Shown here in pieces: positions 9,517 to 18,092 of a stretch of DNA of 64,000 bases. Position numbers and translations under genes: made by a program. A model generated the notes under the pieces. It searched no databases and was not told the origin of the DNA. It saw nothing but the letters and a program-made list of their open reading frames with translations. The stretch is from Formosa undariae (GTDB lineage Bacteria; Bacteroidota; Bacteroidia; Flavobacteriales; Flavobacteriaceae). Every line of letters starts with the position of its first letter. The stretch's first letter is position 1. Location: positions 192,204-256,203 of the forward strand of contig NZ_JBHMEZ010000013.1 of NCBI RefSeq assembly GCF_042427615.1, read 5' to 3'.

Positions 9517-9528
9517 TACTTCGTTTTA
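9517..9528 (+). repeat. Upstream block shared by the two lactonase genes (copy 2)
   Basis: Second copy of TACTTCGTTTTA, 19 bases before the second lactonase gene, at nearly the same distance from the start as copy 1. Confidence 0.35.
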
Positions 9529-9547
9529 TACCAACACCTTTTCAACC

Positions 9548-10663
9548 ATGAAAACGTTTCTTTCAATTTTAAGCTTATGCCTTGTTTTAAGCTGCAATTC
9601 AAAAAAATCAACACCAAAAACAGAAACAGAAAGTATTCCTTTTTATGTGGGGACTTACACCACTAAAGACAGTAAAGGGATTTACAAATACGAATTAGAT
9701 TCCGAAGGTTCATTTACAGAACTAGGATTACAAACCCTATCGGAAAGTCCTTCTTTTTTAAGTTTTTCAGCAGACAAAAAACACCTTATCGCAGCTAATA
9801 AATTAGATCCTAAACAAGGGTCAATATCTTCTTTTACTATTAAAGGAGACTCGTTAATATTAAATAACATAATGCCTTCTGGAGGTATGAATCCTTGCTT
9901 TGTAACTACAAATAAAGATAACTATGTCTTAGCTGCTAATTACGGCAGTGGCACAGTGAGCTTACTACAATTAGATGAGAACGGACATTTAACAGACACA
10001 TTAGATATAAAACAACACCAAGGAAAAGGAACGACTTCCAGACAAGAGGGGCCACATGCACATTCGGTATATAGTGTTCCGAATAGCAACGACATTATAT
10101 CTATAGATTTAGGAACTAACAGTTTATGGATGTACACTATAAACAAGAATACTAAAACACTTGAACCTAAACCAGAAGCCTCATTAGCTATGGAAGAAGG
10201 AGCTGGGCCAAGACATCTTACATTTCACCCAAACAACAAGTGGCTGTTTGTCTTAAATGAATTAAACAACACCATTACCAAGGTTGAAAGATTAGAAGAC
10301 GAGCAATATATAAAGAAAGAAAGCACAAGCACTTTACCTTCAGATTACACAGAATCATCGACTAGTGCAGATATACATATATCTGCTGACGGCTTATTTC
10401 TATACACTTCAAATCGTGGACATAATAGCATCGCTATTTTTAAAGTAGATCCTAAAGATGGATCATTAACAACGGTAGGTTATGAATCGACTCGAGGTGA
10501 AACACCACGAAATTTCTCATTATCGCCAGACGAAAAATTTGTGGTTGTCGCCAATCGAAATTCAGATAACTTAATATCATTTAAAAGAAATAATGAAACA
10601 GGTCTTTTAACTTTTGCCGACGAAATTAAATCGCCGACACCGTCTTATATCCTATTTCAATAA
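9548..10663 (+). CDS. Lactonase family (7-bladed beta-propeller) lipoprotein, copy 2
   Basis: A 371-residue paralogue of the preceding gene, alike over its whole length, including the lipobox (LVLSC), PFYVGTYTTKDSKGIY, EGAGPRHLTFHPNNKW, TSADIHISADGLFLYTSNRG and a similar C-terminus. The two arose by tandem duplication and have since drifted mostly at surface-like positions. The same reservations on substrate apply. Its stop codon abuts the stop of the convergent rsmG gene with no base between them, so transcription of the two genes must collide or share a terminator. Confidence 0.85.
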   Translation: MKTFLSILSLCLVLSCNSKKSTPKTETESIPFYVGTYTTKDSKGIYKYELDSEGSFTELGLQTLSESPSFLSFSADKKHLIAANKLDPKQGSISSFTIKGDSLILNNIMPSGGMNPCFVTTNKDNYVLAANYGSGTVSLLQLDENGHLTDTLDIKQHQGKGTTSRQEGPHAHSVYSVPNSNDIISIDLGTNSLWMYTINKNTKTLEPKPEASLAMEEGAGPRHLTFHPNNKWLFVLNELNNTITKVERLEDEQYIKKESTSTLPSDYTESSTSADIHISADGLFLYTSNRGHNSIAIFKVDPKDGSLTTVGYESTRGETPRNFSLSPDEKFVVVANRNSDNLISFKRNNETGLLTFADEIKSPTPSYILFQ

Positions 10664-11293
10664 TTACCCCTTAAACTTTATTGGTAGATGAACGATTTTT
10701 TTAGTGTCGAAAAATTCTTCTTCGAAATAATCGTTTAGGTTGTAAATAGAAACTGTTTTATAATCTTGAAGTTCCTCGGCTAAATCACCTCCTTTAAGAT
10801 ATATAATTCCGTTTTTCAATTCGTTTTGCTGTGTTTTAGCGATTTTACCTTTGGTCCAATGTACAAAAGTCGGCATAGCAGCAACGGCGCGACTGACAAT
10901 AAAATCGTATTTATCGTCAATTTCCTCTACACGACTATGTGTAATTTTTACGTTGGTTAATTCTAAACCTTCAACAACCTCAGCAACTACTTTTAATTTT
11001 TTAGCAATACTATCTACCAGATGAAAAGTACACTCAGGAAACAGGATTGCCAAAGGGATTCCAGGAAATCCACCACCGGTTCCAACATCCATTAATTTCG
11101 TACCATCTTTAAATGAAATAAGCTTGGCAATACCCAAAGAATGCAAAACATGACGTAAATACAATTCATCAATATCCTTTCTAGACACGACATTAATCTT
11201 CAAGTTCCAGTCTTGATATAAACTTTCTAGTTTCTGAAACTTAGAAATTTGGTCTTCTGTTAAATCTGGGAAATACTTTAAAATAAGCTCCAT
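10664..11293 (-). CDS. rsmG: 16S rRNA (guanine527-N7)-methyltransferase
   Basis: A 209-residue Rossmann-fold SAM-dependent methyltransferase (GidB/RsmG) that makes m7G527 in 16S rRNA; loss gives low-level streptomycin resistance in other bacteria. The SAM motif I is MDVGTGGGFPGIPLAIL (about residues 69-85), followed by HLVDSIAKKLKVV and the family block YDFIVSRAVAAM. The start ATG is preceded by a -7 box only 17 bases upstream, giving a very short leader. It converges on the second lactonase gene. Confidence 0.95.
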   Translation of the reverse strand: MELILKYFPDLTEDQISKFQKLESLYQDWNLKINVVSRKDIDELYLRHVLHSLGIAKLISFKDGTKLMDVGTGGGFPGIPLAILFPECTFHLVDSIAKKLKVVAEVVEGLELTNVKITHSRVEEIDDKYDFIVSRAVAAMPTFVHWTKGKIAKTQQNELKNGIIYLKGGDLAEELQDYKTVSIYNLNDYFEEEFFDTKKIVHLPIKFKG

Positions 11294-11309
11294 TTCATTT
11301 TATTTTTGG

Positions 11310-11317
11310 CAAAAATA
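11310..11317 (-). promoter_or_regulatory. -7 element upstream of rsmG
   Basis: On the minus strand it reads TATTTTTG, matching TAnnTTTG, 17 bases before the rsmG start. Confidence 0.45.
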
Positions 11318-11374
11318 TGCTTTTTAATGGCATTTTTTTATGATTTAAATAATAAGTTGCGCCGCATTATTAAT

Positions 11375-11382
11375 TATCTTTG
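11375..11382 (+). promoter_or_regulatory. -7 element upstream of the desaturase gene
   Basis: TATCTTTG matches TAnnTTTG and lies 48 bases before the chosen ATG. A TTG at 11357-11359 is 15 bases upstream, shorter than the 19 usual for Flavobacterium. Confidence 0.5.
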
Positions 11383-11429
11383 TCCAAAACAGCAACCTCC
11401 TAATTTAGTTGTTGTTAAATAATAAATAT

Positions 11430-12530
11430 ATGAGCAACCAAGTATTATCCTTTTCACGTCAAGATCCAGCAAAGTTTTTTAGAACGCTGAACAAACGTGT
11501 AAATGAATATTTTAAAGAGAATGACATTAAACGTACAGGAAACTGGAAGTTATGGGTTAAAACCATAATCATGTTTACAATCTTTTTAGCCCCTTATTTT
11601 TTAATTTTAACTTTAGATATTCCACAATGGGCTCAATTTCTATTAACAATCGTTATGGGAATTGGAATGGCAGGTGTTGGAATGAACGTTATGCACGATG
11701 GAAATCACGGTGCCTTTTCTAACAAAGATTGGGTAAACCGTTTAATGGGAAGTAGTATTTACATATTGGCCGGTAACGTTTACAATTGGCAAGTACAACA
11801 TAATGTATTACACCACACCTACACTAATATTCATGGTCACGACGAAGATTTAGAAGCTGGGCGTGTTTTACGTTTTTCAAGACATTCTGAATGGCAATGG
11901 CACCATAAGTTTCAACATTACTACTCGGTTTTATTATATGGTTTATTAACTATTAATTGGGCAATTACTACAGACATTAAGCAAATGAGAAGCTATATGA
12001 AACGAAAGTTATCATACGGGAAATTTCCAAGTCCGATAGCGAACTGGAGTAAATTAGTCATCTCAAAAATTATATACATCAGTATCTGGATAGTAATCCC
12101 GATGGTTGTTTTAGACTTGGCTTGGTGGAAAATTTTACTTGGATTCTTTATCATGCACTATACTGCTGGATTAATTCTAAGCGTAGTATTTCAATTGGCT
12201 CACGTTATGGAAGAAGCTGAAATGCCACTTCCAGAAGAGGATGGTACGATGAAAAACACTTGGGCGATTCATCAATTAAAAACGACAGTTAACTTTGGCG
12301 CTAAAAGCAGAATTATTAACTGGTACACTGGCGGATTAAATCATCAAGTAGAACACCATATTTTCCCTCATATTAGTCATGTTCATTATACAAAGATTTC
12401 AAAAATTGTAAAAGAAACAGCTAAAGAATTTAATTTACCTTACAACGAATATAAAACTACCCGTAAAGCCATCGCTGCTCACTTTAGATATTTGCGTGAG
12501 ATGGGCGTTAAACCCGCTTTACAATCTTAA
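11430..12530 (+). CDS. Membrane fatty-acid (acyl-CoA or acyl-lipid) desaturase, front-end type
   Basis: A 366-residue integral membrane di-iron desaturase. The three histidine boxes are HDGNHG, HNVLHH and the third with QVEHH (in NHQVEHHIFPHISH). Gln in the third box is typical of front-end desaturases such as delta-6/linoleoyl-CoA types, but no cytochrome b5 domain is attached. Hydrophobic segments near residues 45-85 and 205-250 would form the membrane helices. An upstream in-frame TTG (11409) exists; ATG 11430 is preferred because it lies at a suitable distance from the -7 box. The aminotransferase gene starts 13 bases after its stop and is probably cotranscribed. Regiospecificity cannot be told from sequence. 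Confidence 0.88.
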   Translation: MSNQVLSFSRQDPAKFFRTLNKRVNEYFKENDIKRTGNWKLWVKTIIMFTIFLAPYFLILTLDIPQWAQFLLTIVMGIGMAGVGMNVMHDGNHGAFSNKDWVNRLMGSSIYILAGNVYNWQVQHNVLHHTYTNIHGHDEDLEAGRVLRFSRHSEWQWHHKFQHYYSVLLYGLLTINWAITTDIKQMRSYMKRKLSYGKFPSPIANWSKLVISKIIYISIWIVIPMVVLDLAWWKILLGFFIMHYTAGLILSVVFQLAHVMEEAEMPLPEEDGTMKNTWAIHQLKTTVNFGAKSRIINWYTGGLNHQVEHHIFPHISHVHYTKISKIVKETAKEFNLPYNEYKTTRKAIAAHFRYLREMGVKPALQS

Positions 12531-12543
12531 CCATTAATTAAAA

Positions 12544-13731
12544 ATGAATCCACTTTCAGACAGAATTACAAGTCTGCCTACATCGGCTACTTTAGCAATG
12601 GCAGCAAAAGCACGTGAACTTAAATCACAAGGTATTGATATTATCGGATTAAGTTTAGGGGAACCTGACTTTAACACTCCGGACTATATTAAAGATGCTG
12701 CGATACAAGCTATTAACGACAACTATAATTCGTACTCTCCAGTAGATGGATACGCTGAATTAAAGGATGCTGTTATTACAAAGTTTAAACGTGATAACGA
12801 CTTAACATATACACCTGCACAGATTGTAGTTTCTACAGGAGCAAAACAATCTATTGCGAATGTTGCTCAAGTATTATTAAATCCAGGTGACGAAGTATTA
12901 TTACCTGCACCGTACTGGGTAAGCTATTCTGCTATTGCAACGTTATGTGAAGCGACTTACAAAGAGATCCCTTCAACTATCGAAGATGATTTTAAAATCA
13001 CACCAGCTCAGTTAGAAGCTGCGATTACACCTAAAACTAAAATGGTGTTTTTTAACTCGCCAAATAATCCAAGTGGAACGATTTATACTGAAGCTGAATA
13101 CCGTGCTTTAGCCGAAGTTTTAGAAAAATATCCAAATATTTTCATCCTTTCAGATGAAATTTACGAGCACATTAACTACGGTGTAAAACACTTTAGTTTT
13201 GCTGCTATTCCAAGTATGTTCGACCGTACAATTACTGTTAATGGTGTTGCTAAGGCATTTGCTATGACAGGTTGGAGAGTTGGATACATTGGTGCTCCAG
13301 ATTGGATCGCTAAGGCATGTACTAAAATGCAAGGACAGATTACTTCAGGAACAAACTGTATCGCACAACAAGCTACAGTTACTGCTTTAAATGAGTCTCC
13401 TGAGCGTATTCAGTTTATGGTTGATGAATTTAAAATTAGACGTGATTTAATTTTAGATTTATTAAACGACATCGAAGGATTTAAAACAAACATCCCTACA
13501 GGTGCTTTTTATGTATTCCCTAACGTATCTTTCTATTTCGGAAAAACATTAAGAGGAAAAACAATAAACAACGCTACAGACTTTTCTTTATACTTACTAG
13601 AAGAAGCGCACGTAGCAACTGTAACAGGAGAAGCATTTGGAAACTCTGATTGTATCCGTATTTCTTATGCTGCCTCTCAAGACACAATAACTGAAGCTCT
13701 TAAACGTATTAAAGCAGCAGTAATCGCTTAA
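12544..13731 (+). CDS. Pyridoxal-phosphate aspartate aminotransferase (class I/II)
   Basis: A 395-residue fold-type I aminotransferase of the bacterial aspartate aminotransferase subgroup, converting aspartate plus 2-oxoglutarate to oxaloacetate plus glutamate. Visible active-site elements are NSPNNPSG (Asn175), SDEIYE (Asp204, Tyr207), the PLP-binding Lys237 in NGVAKAFAMTGWRVGY and the substrate-binding Arg in DCIRISYA. The gene follows the desaturase with a 13-base gap and ends in a strong terminator. Some members of this subgroup also act on prephenate or aromatic amino acids, so the exact substrate range is open. Confidence 0.92.
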   Translation: MNPLSDRITSLPTSATLAMAAKARELKSQGIDIIGLSLGEPDFNTPDYIKDAAIQAINDNYNSYSPVDGYAELKDAVITKFKRDNDLTYTPAQIVVSTGAKQSIANVAQVLLNPGDEVLLPAPYWVSYSAIATLCEATYKEIPSTIEDDFKITPAQLEAAITPKTKMVFFNSPNNPSGTIYTEAEYRALAEVLEKYPNIFILSDEIYEHINYGVKHFSFAAIPSMFDRTITVNGVAKAFAMTGWRVGYIGAPDWIAKACTKMQGQITSGTNCIAQQATVTALNESPERIQFMVDEFKIRRDLILDLLNDIEGFKTNIPTGAFYVFPNVSFYFGKTLRGKTINNATDFSLYLLEEAHVATVTGEAFGNSDCIRISYAASQDTITEALKRIKAAVIA

Positions 13732-13749
13732 TACTATTTAATATAATTG

Positions 13750-13784
13750 AAAAAGCCACTATTTTACGATAGTGGCTTTTTTTG
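13750..13784 (+). terminator. Intrinsic terminator after the aminotransferase gene
   Basis: Stem AAAAGCCACTA/TAGTGGCTTTT with a short loop and a T tail, 19 bases past the stop. It closes the desaturase-aminotransferase unit. Confidence 0.9.
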
Positions 13785-13861
13785 TTTCGTAGTCTAAAAT
13801 ATTAGTAATCTTTAGTAATAATCAATCCAGTTGCCTTGATTATTAAAATGCTCTCTTTATT

Positions 13862-13906
13862 TTAACAGCTACACGTTTTTTAATCATAAAAACGTGTAGC
13901 TGTTAA
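13862..13906. repeat. Perfect 19-bp inverted repeat upstream of the MBOAT cassette
   Basis: The arms at 13862-13880 (begins TTAACAGCTACACG) and 13888-13906 are exact reverse complements, separated by 7 bases. There is no T run outside the stem; the T/A runs sit inside it next to the loop, so it is not a classic terminator on either strand. It lies 70 bases before the MBOAT gene. It may be a transcription barrier, an mRNA leader hairpin or a protein-binding site; the sequence does not decide. Confidence 0.6.
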
Positions 13907-13975
13907 TCTCTAAAAAACTATATTTACTCCTTTTAACAAAAAATTAAGTTTTAACTTTAAAACTAAAGGTCCTTA

Positions 13976-15421
13976 ATGCTTTTTAATTCTATCGATTTTG
14001 CTGTTTTTCTACCAATTGTATTTATACTGTATTGGTTTGTAACTAACACTAATTTAAAATTACAAAATCTGTTAATCGTTGCAGCGAGTTACCTGTTTTA
14101 TGGCTGGTGGGATTGGCGATTTTTATCATTAATATTATTTAGTACTCTTGTAGATTACTCAATAGGAAGGCAGTTAATGTCTGAAGACAATCAAGGAAAA
14201 AGGAAACTTTATCTTTGGACAAGTATCTTAATAAATCTTGGATTTTTAGGCTTTTTTAAATACTACAATTTCTTTCAAGAAAGTTTTGTAGATGCGTTTT
14301 CATTTTTTGGAACAAAAATAAATGCAAGTTCATTAGATATCGTTTTACCAGTTGGAATTAGCTTTTATACATTCCAAACGTTAAGTTATACAATAGATGT
14401 TTATAAACGTAAATTAGAACCCACAACAGATTTTATTGCATTCTCTGCTTTTGTGAGTTTCTTTCCACAATTAGTAGCTGGTCCTATAGAAAGAGCAACG
14501 CATTTACTACCTCAGTTTTATAAAAAAAGAACTTTTGATTACACCAAGGCAGTAGATGGTATGCGGCAAATACTTTGGGGATTGTTCAAGAAGATTGTTA
14601 TTGCCGATAACTGCGCACAGTATGCCAATCAAATTTTTAATAATTCAGAAAGCTATTCAGGGAGTACATTGGTTTTAGGAGCAATATTCTTTACGTTCCA
14701 AATTTATGGTGATTTTTCAGGGTACTCAGATATTGCAATAGGTACTTCGCGTTTGTTTGGATTTGATTTAATGAAGAATTTTTCATTCCCTTATTTTTCT
14801 AGAAATATAGGAGAGTTTTGGAGACGTTGGCATATTTCTTTGAACACGTGGTTTAGAGATTATTTATATATTCCACTAGGTGGAAGTCGTGGTGGCACTT
14901 CAATGAAAATACGCAACACCTTCATTATATTTATAGTGAGTGGATTTTGGCATGGTGCAAATTGGACATTTATAGTTTGGGGCGCTCTTAATGCTGCATA
15001 TTTTCTCCCACTTATGTTAACTAATAACAATAGAAATCATTTAGATACTGTGGCTAAAGGCAAAATACTACCATCATTTAACGAATTATTTATGATGCTA
15101 ACCACATTTGGCTTAACTGTGTTTGCTTGGATATTTTTTAGAGCAGATAATTTAGGACATGCTTTCCAATATATTTCAGATATTTTTAAGCATCCAGGGT
15201 CCTTCCTTCTATTAAGTATCTATCTTAAATACCAAACGGTACTTATTTTGTTAACTGTTTTTCTTCTCATTGAATGGCTTGGAAGAGAGGGCGAATTTGC
15301 TATTGCAGAATTAGGTTTGAGATGGAGCAGACCACTAAGATTTATTTTTTATAATGTAATTATAGTATGTATTTATTTCTTTAGTGGTAGTGAACAAGAA
15401 TTTATTTATTTTCAATTTTAA
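13976..15421 (+). CDS. MBOAT family (AlgI-like) membrane O-acyltransferase, copy 1
   Basis: A 481-residue multi-spanning membrane-bound O-acyltransferase of the AlgI/DltB type, which passes an acyl (usually acetyl) group across the inner membrane for transfer to an exported glycan. The catalytic histidines are His286 in EFWRRWHISL and His326 in SGFWHGANW, with the conserved TWFRDYLYIPLGGSRGG block between them. It forms a two-gene unit with an SGNH-like partner starting 4 bases later. It is far from any glycan locus in this window, yet its first 335 residues closely match the MBOAT at 48068-49519; the last 130 residues diverge. Confidence 0.9.
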   Translation: MLFNSIDFAVFLPIVFILYWFVTNTNLKLQNLLIVAASYLFYGWWDWRFLSLILFSTLVDYSIGRQLMSEDNQGKRKLYLWTSILINLGFLGFFKYYNFFQESFVDAFSFFGTKINASSLDIVLPVGISFYTFQTLSYTIDVYKRKLEPTTDFIAFSAFVSFFPQLVAGPIERATHLLPQFYKKRTFDYTKAVDGMRQILWGLFKKIVIADNCAQYANQIFNNSESYSGSTLVLGAIFFTFQIYGDFSGYSDIAIGTSRLFGFDLMKNFSFPYFSRNIGEFWRRWHISLNTWFRDYLYIPLGGSRGGTSMKIRNTFIIFIVSGFWHGANWTFIVWGALNAAYFLPLMLTNNNRNHLDTVAKGKILPSFNELFMMLTTFGLTVFAWIFFRADNLGHAFQYISDIFKHPGSFLLLSIYLKYQTVLILLTVFLLIEWLGREGEFAIAELGLRWSRPLRFIFYNVIIVCIYFFSGSEQEFIYFQF

Positions 15422-15424
15422 TTC

Positions 15425-16423
15425 ATGAAAAAATTTTTAAAAAGTATTTTTATTTTTGCAATATCGGTAATGTGTTTTTCTTTACTATTTATTGTGCCCT
15501 ATATTAATGCGGATCCATATTTTGATTTTTTTAAAAAAAATAATTATTCTTGGATTTATAGATTTCAAATGTTAGGAGATTTATCTACCAAAAAATTAAT
15601 ACATTCAGATTCAGATTATAATTCTTTTATATTTGGTAGTAGTAGGACAACAGGTGTATATGGCTGTTATTTAGAACAAAAAATACCTGATTCTGAATTT
15701 TATCATTTTGCTAATTGGAGTGAATCTATAGGAGGTATTTATAAAAAAATTAAATTAATAGACTCACTTGGGTATAGTTTAGATAATACAATAATATATT
15801 TGGATACAGATTATACGTTTGAGGGAGATGGCAAAGAGCATGAATATGATCATTATCTAATAACAGGAGAAAATAGGTTTAGTTATCTCCATAATCATTT
15901 TAAAACCTATTATGAAAATTTTAGCTTAGATAAATTTGATATTCTACTTGGCAATTCAATTAGTGGTGAAAATTTTCCGAATAGAGATTCAGATCCTGTT
16001 ACTAATGACGCTTATCATAGGTGTAATGATATTACAGTTATTAAAAATTATGCTAAAGTAAAAAAAGATATACCTTATCTAAAAAAAATGGATTCTTTGA
16101 TTGAATCAGGTTTTATGTATAAAAGGGAAGCTGTTCAAAAGCAACAAATCCCTCAAATATCAACCATTGAAAAAAAATATTTAGAAAAAATTGCAGAACT
16201 TTTTAAAAAGCATAACACCAATTATTATATTGTTGTAACCCCCTTATATGATCAGTACAAGTTTCATAAAGATGATTTAACTATTTTAAATACTATATTT
16301 CCTGATAGGGTGTTTGACTTTTCTGGAATTAACAGCTTTACAATTGATCCTTATAATTTTCCTGACCGCAAACATTTTCAACCATATATTTCTAAAAAAA
16401 TATTAGATTCTATTGTAAGATAA
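15425..16423 (+). CDS. Membrane-anchored SGNH/AlgX-like protein, partner of MBOAT copy 1
   Basis: A 332-residue protein with one N-terminal membrane segment (about residues 5-27) and an extracytoplasmic domain. The block FIFGSSRTTGVYG resembles the nucleophile block of SGNH/DltD/AlgJ-type hydrolase folds, and DRKHFQPYISKKILD near the C-terminus looks like the matching Asp-x-x-His block. By analogy with AlgI-AlgJ/AlgX, it would take the acyl group from the MBOAT protein and place it on the glycan. Codon use is strongly A/T-rich, with many Lys, Asn, Ile and Phe codons compared with genes around it. Function is inferred from context and motifs only. Confidence 0.6.
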   Translation: MKKFLKSIFIFAISVMCFSLLFIVPYINADPYFDFFKKNNYSWIYRFQMLGDLSTKKLIHSDSDYNSFIFGSSRTTGVYGCYLEQKIPDSEFYHFANWSESIGGIYKKIKLIDSLGYSLDNTIIYLDTDYTFEGDGKEHEYDHYLITGENRFSYLHNHFKTYYENFSLDKFDILLGNSISGENFPNRDSDPVTNDAYHRCNDITVIKNYAKVKKDIPYLKKMDSLIESGFMYKREAVQKQQIPQISTIEKKYLEKIAELFKKHNTNYYIVVTPLYDQYKFHKDDLTILNTIFPDRVFDFSGINSFTIDPYNFPDRKHFQPYISKKILDSIVR

Positions 16424-16434
16424 AAAGTTGAATT

Positions 16435-16466
16435 AAACATGTATAATTGATCGCTTATACATGTTT
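16435..16466. terminator. 12-bp inverted repeat after the MBOAT/SGNH unit, possible terminator
   Basis: Arms AAACATGTATAA (16435-16446) and TTATACATGTTT (16455-16466) with an 8-base loop, 11 bases after the SGNH stop. It is AT-rich with only a short T tail, so it is a weak terminator candidate; it could also serve the convergent trkH unit. Confidence 0.45.
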
Positions 16467-16595
16467 TAACAAGAAATATTTTCAAAATAAGATAGAGAAT
16501 ATTATTATTTTAGTTGAACCTAACCACAACTCAATTATATTAGCCGATACTCAGATTAAAAAGGATTCCAATCATAGATTATACCACCTGTAAGC

Positions 16596-18089
16596 TTACC
16601 TATTCCGCCAAAAGAACGGTGTTAACAATACTAAAACAGTAAACAGTTCTAAACGCCCGATAAGCATTAAGAAACTGCACCACCACTTACCAAAAGCGGG
16701 TAAAGCAGCATAGTTGGTAACAGGACCAAAATTCCCTAAAGCAGGACCTACGTTTCCTAAACTTGAGGCTGATAATCCGACTGCTGATTCAAAATTAATA
16801 CCAAGCATAGAAAATACCAAGGCCCCTATAATAAAGGACAACATATATAATATAAAGAAGGCTAATACATTAAATACAATATCTCCAGACACCGCTTTAG
16901 AATTGTAGCGTACCGGTAAGACTGCATTGGGATGAAGCGAACGTTTAAACTCTATAAACCCGTTTTTAATCATAATTAAATGACGTACAACTTTTACACC
17001 TCCAGCTGTACTTCCTGCAGAACCTCCTAAGAACATTAATCCGAAGAAAAACACAACCAAAAAGTGAGTCCACAAGGTATAATCTGCCGAAACAAACCCT
17101 GTAGTTGTAATTATAGATAACACTTGAAACAACCCATGTCTAAATGCACTTTCTGCTTGTCCCCAAACCATAGGGTGTGTTATAGACGACATGCTTAAAT
17201 CTGCTCTAAAATAAATGATGAATGCCACAATTGTAGTAAAAATAGCGATAAACCAACTGTACAGTTTAAACTCTTCGTCTTTATATATTTTCTGAATTTT
17301 CCCCTTAAAAGCAAAATAGCTCAGCACGAAATTAGCACCTGCCAAAAACATGAAAGTAATAATAATATATTGAATAATGGGCTGGTGGTTCCAATACGCT
17401 ACACTTGCATTTTTAGTTGAAAACCCTCCAGTAGACAAGGTTGCCATAGCATGATTTATAGCATCAAAAAATGTCATACCAGCGAGCCACAGTAATAAGG
17501 TTTCGGCTAATGTATATCCGAAATATATTAACCATAAACGTTTTGCTGTATCAGTAATTCTAGGATGCAATTTATCACCGCTTGGTCCTGGTGCTTCCGC
17601 AGCAAAAAGTTGCATACCTCCTATTCCTAATAACGGTAGAATAGCCACGGCAAGAACAATAATACCCATTCCACCAATCCAGTGCGTTAAACTTCTCCAA
17701 AACAAAACGCCATACGGAATAATTTCTATATCGTGTATAATTGAAGATCCCGTGGTGGTAAAACCAGACATGGTTTCGAAAAAGGCATCGGTAAAATTAG
17801 GTATACTTTGCGTTAAAATATAAGGTAGCGTTCCAGACAAGGTCATGACAAGCCATCCAAAAGTTACTACAATATAACCTTCACGCTTATTCATTTCCTT
17901 TTTATGATCTTTGGTTGCAAACATCATGACTACACCCAAAACAATAGGAATCATTCCTGAGTAGAATAATTGCAACGTTACACCGTCGTCGTATAGAAAA
18001 CTAACTAATGCAGACAACAACATAAATCCACCATTAAACAACAATAGTAGTCCTAAAAAATGAAAAATAATTTTATAATTAAGTTTCAT
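16596..18089 (-). CDS. trkH: Trk-type potassium uptake protein, membrane subunit
   Basis: A 497-residue K+ transporter of the TrkH/KtrB superfamily with repeated membrane-pore-membrane units. Pore-loop signatures are visible in ETMSGFTTTGSSI, MATLSTGGFSTKN, SIITTTGFVSADY and SASSLGNVGPALGN, one for each of the four repeats. It lies 3 bases after trkA, so the two are one operon whose products form the membrane pore and its cytosolic NAD(H)/ATP-sensing gate. The length is typical. Confidence 0.93.
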   Translation of the reverse strand: MKLNYKIIFHFLGLLLLFNGGFMLLSALVSFLYDDGVTLQLFYSGMIPIVLGVVMMFATKDHKKEMNKREGYIVVTFGWLVMTLSGTLPYILTQSIPNFTDAFFETMSGFTTTGSSIIHDIEIIPYGVLFWRSLTHWIGGMGIIVLAVAILPLLGIGGMQLFAAEAPGPSGDKLHPRITDTAKRLWLIYFGYTLAETLLLWLAGMTFFDAINHAMATLSTGGFSTKNASVAYWNHQPIIQYIIITFMFLAGANFVLSYFAFKGKIQKIYKDEEFKLYSWFIAIFTTIVAFIIYFRADLSMSSITHPMVWGQAESAFRHGLFQVLSIITTTGFVSADYTLWTHFLVVFFFGLMFLGGSAGSTAGGVKVVRHLIMIKNGFIEFKRSLHPNAVLPVRYNSKAVSGDIVFNVLAFFILYMLSFIIGALVFSMLGINFESAVGLSASSLGNVGPALGNFGPVTNYAALPAFGKWWCSFLMLIGRLELFTVLVLLTPFFWRNR

Positions 18090-18092
18090 ATG

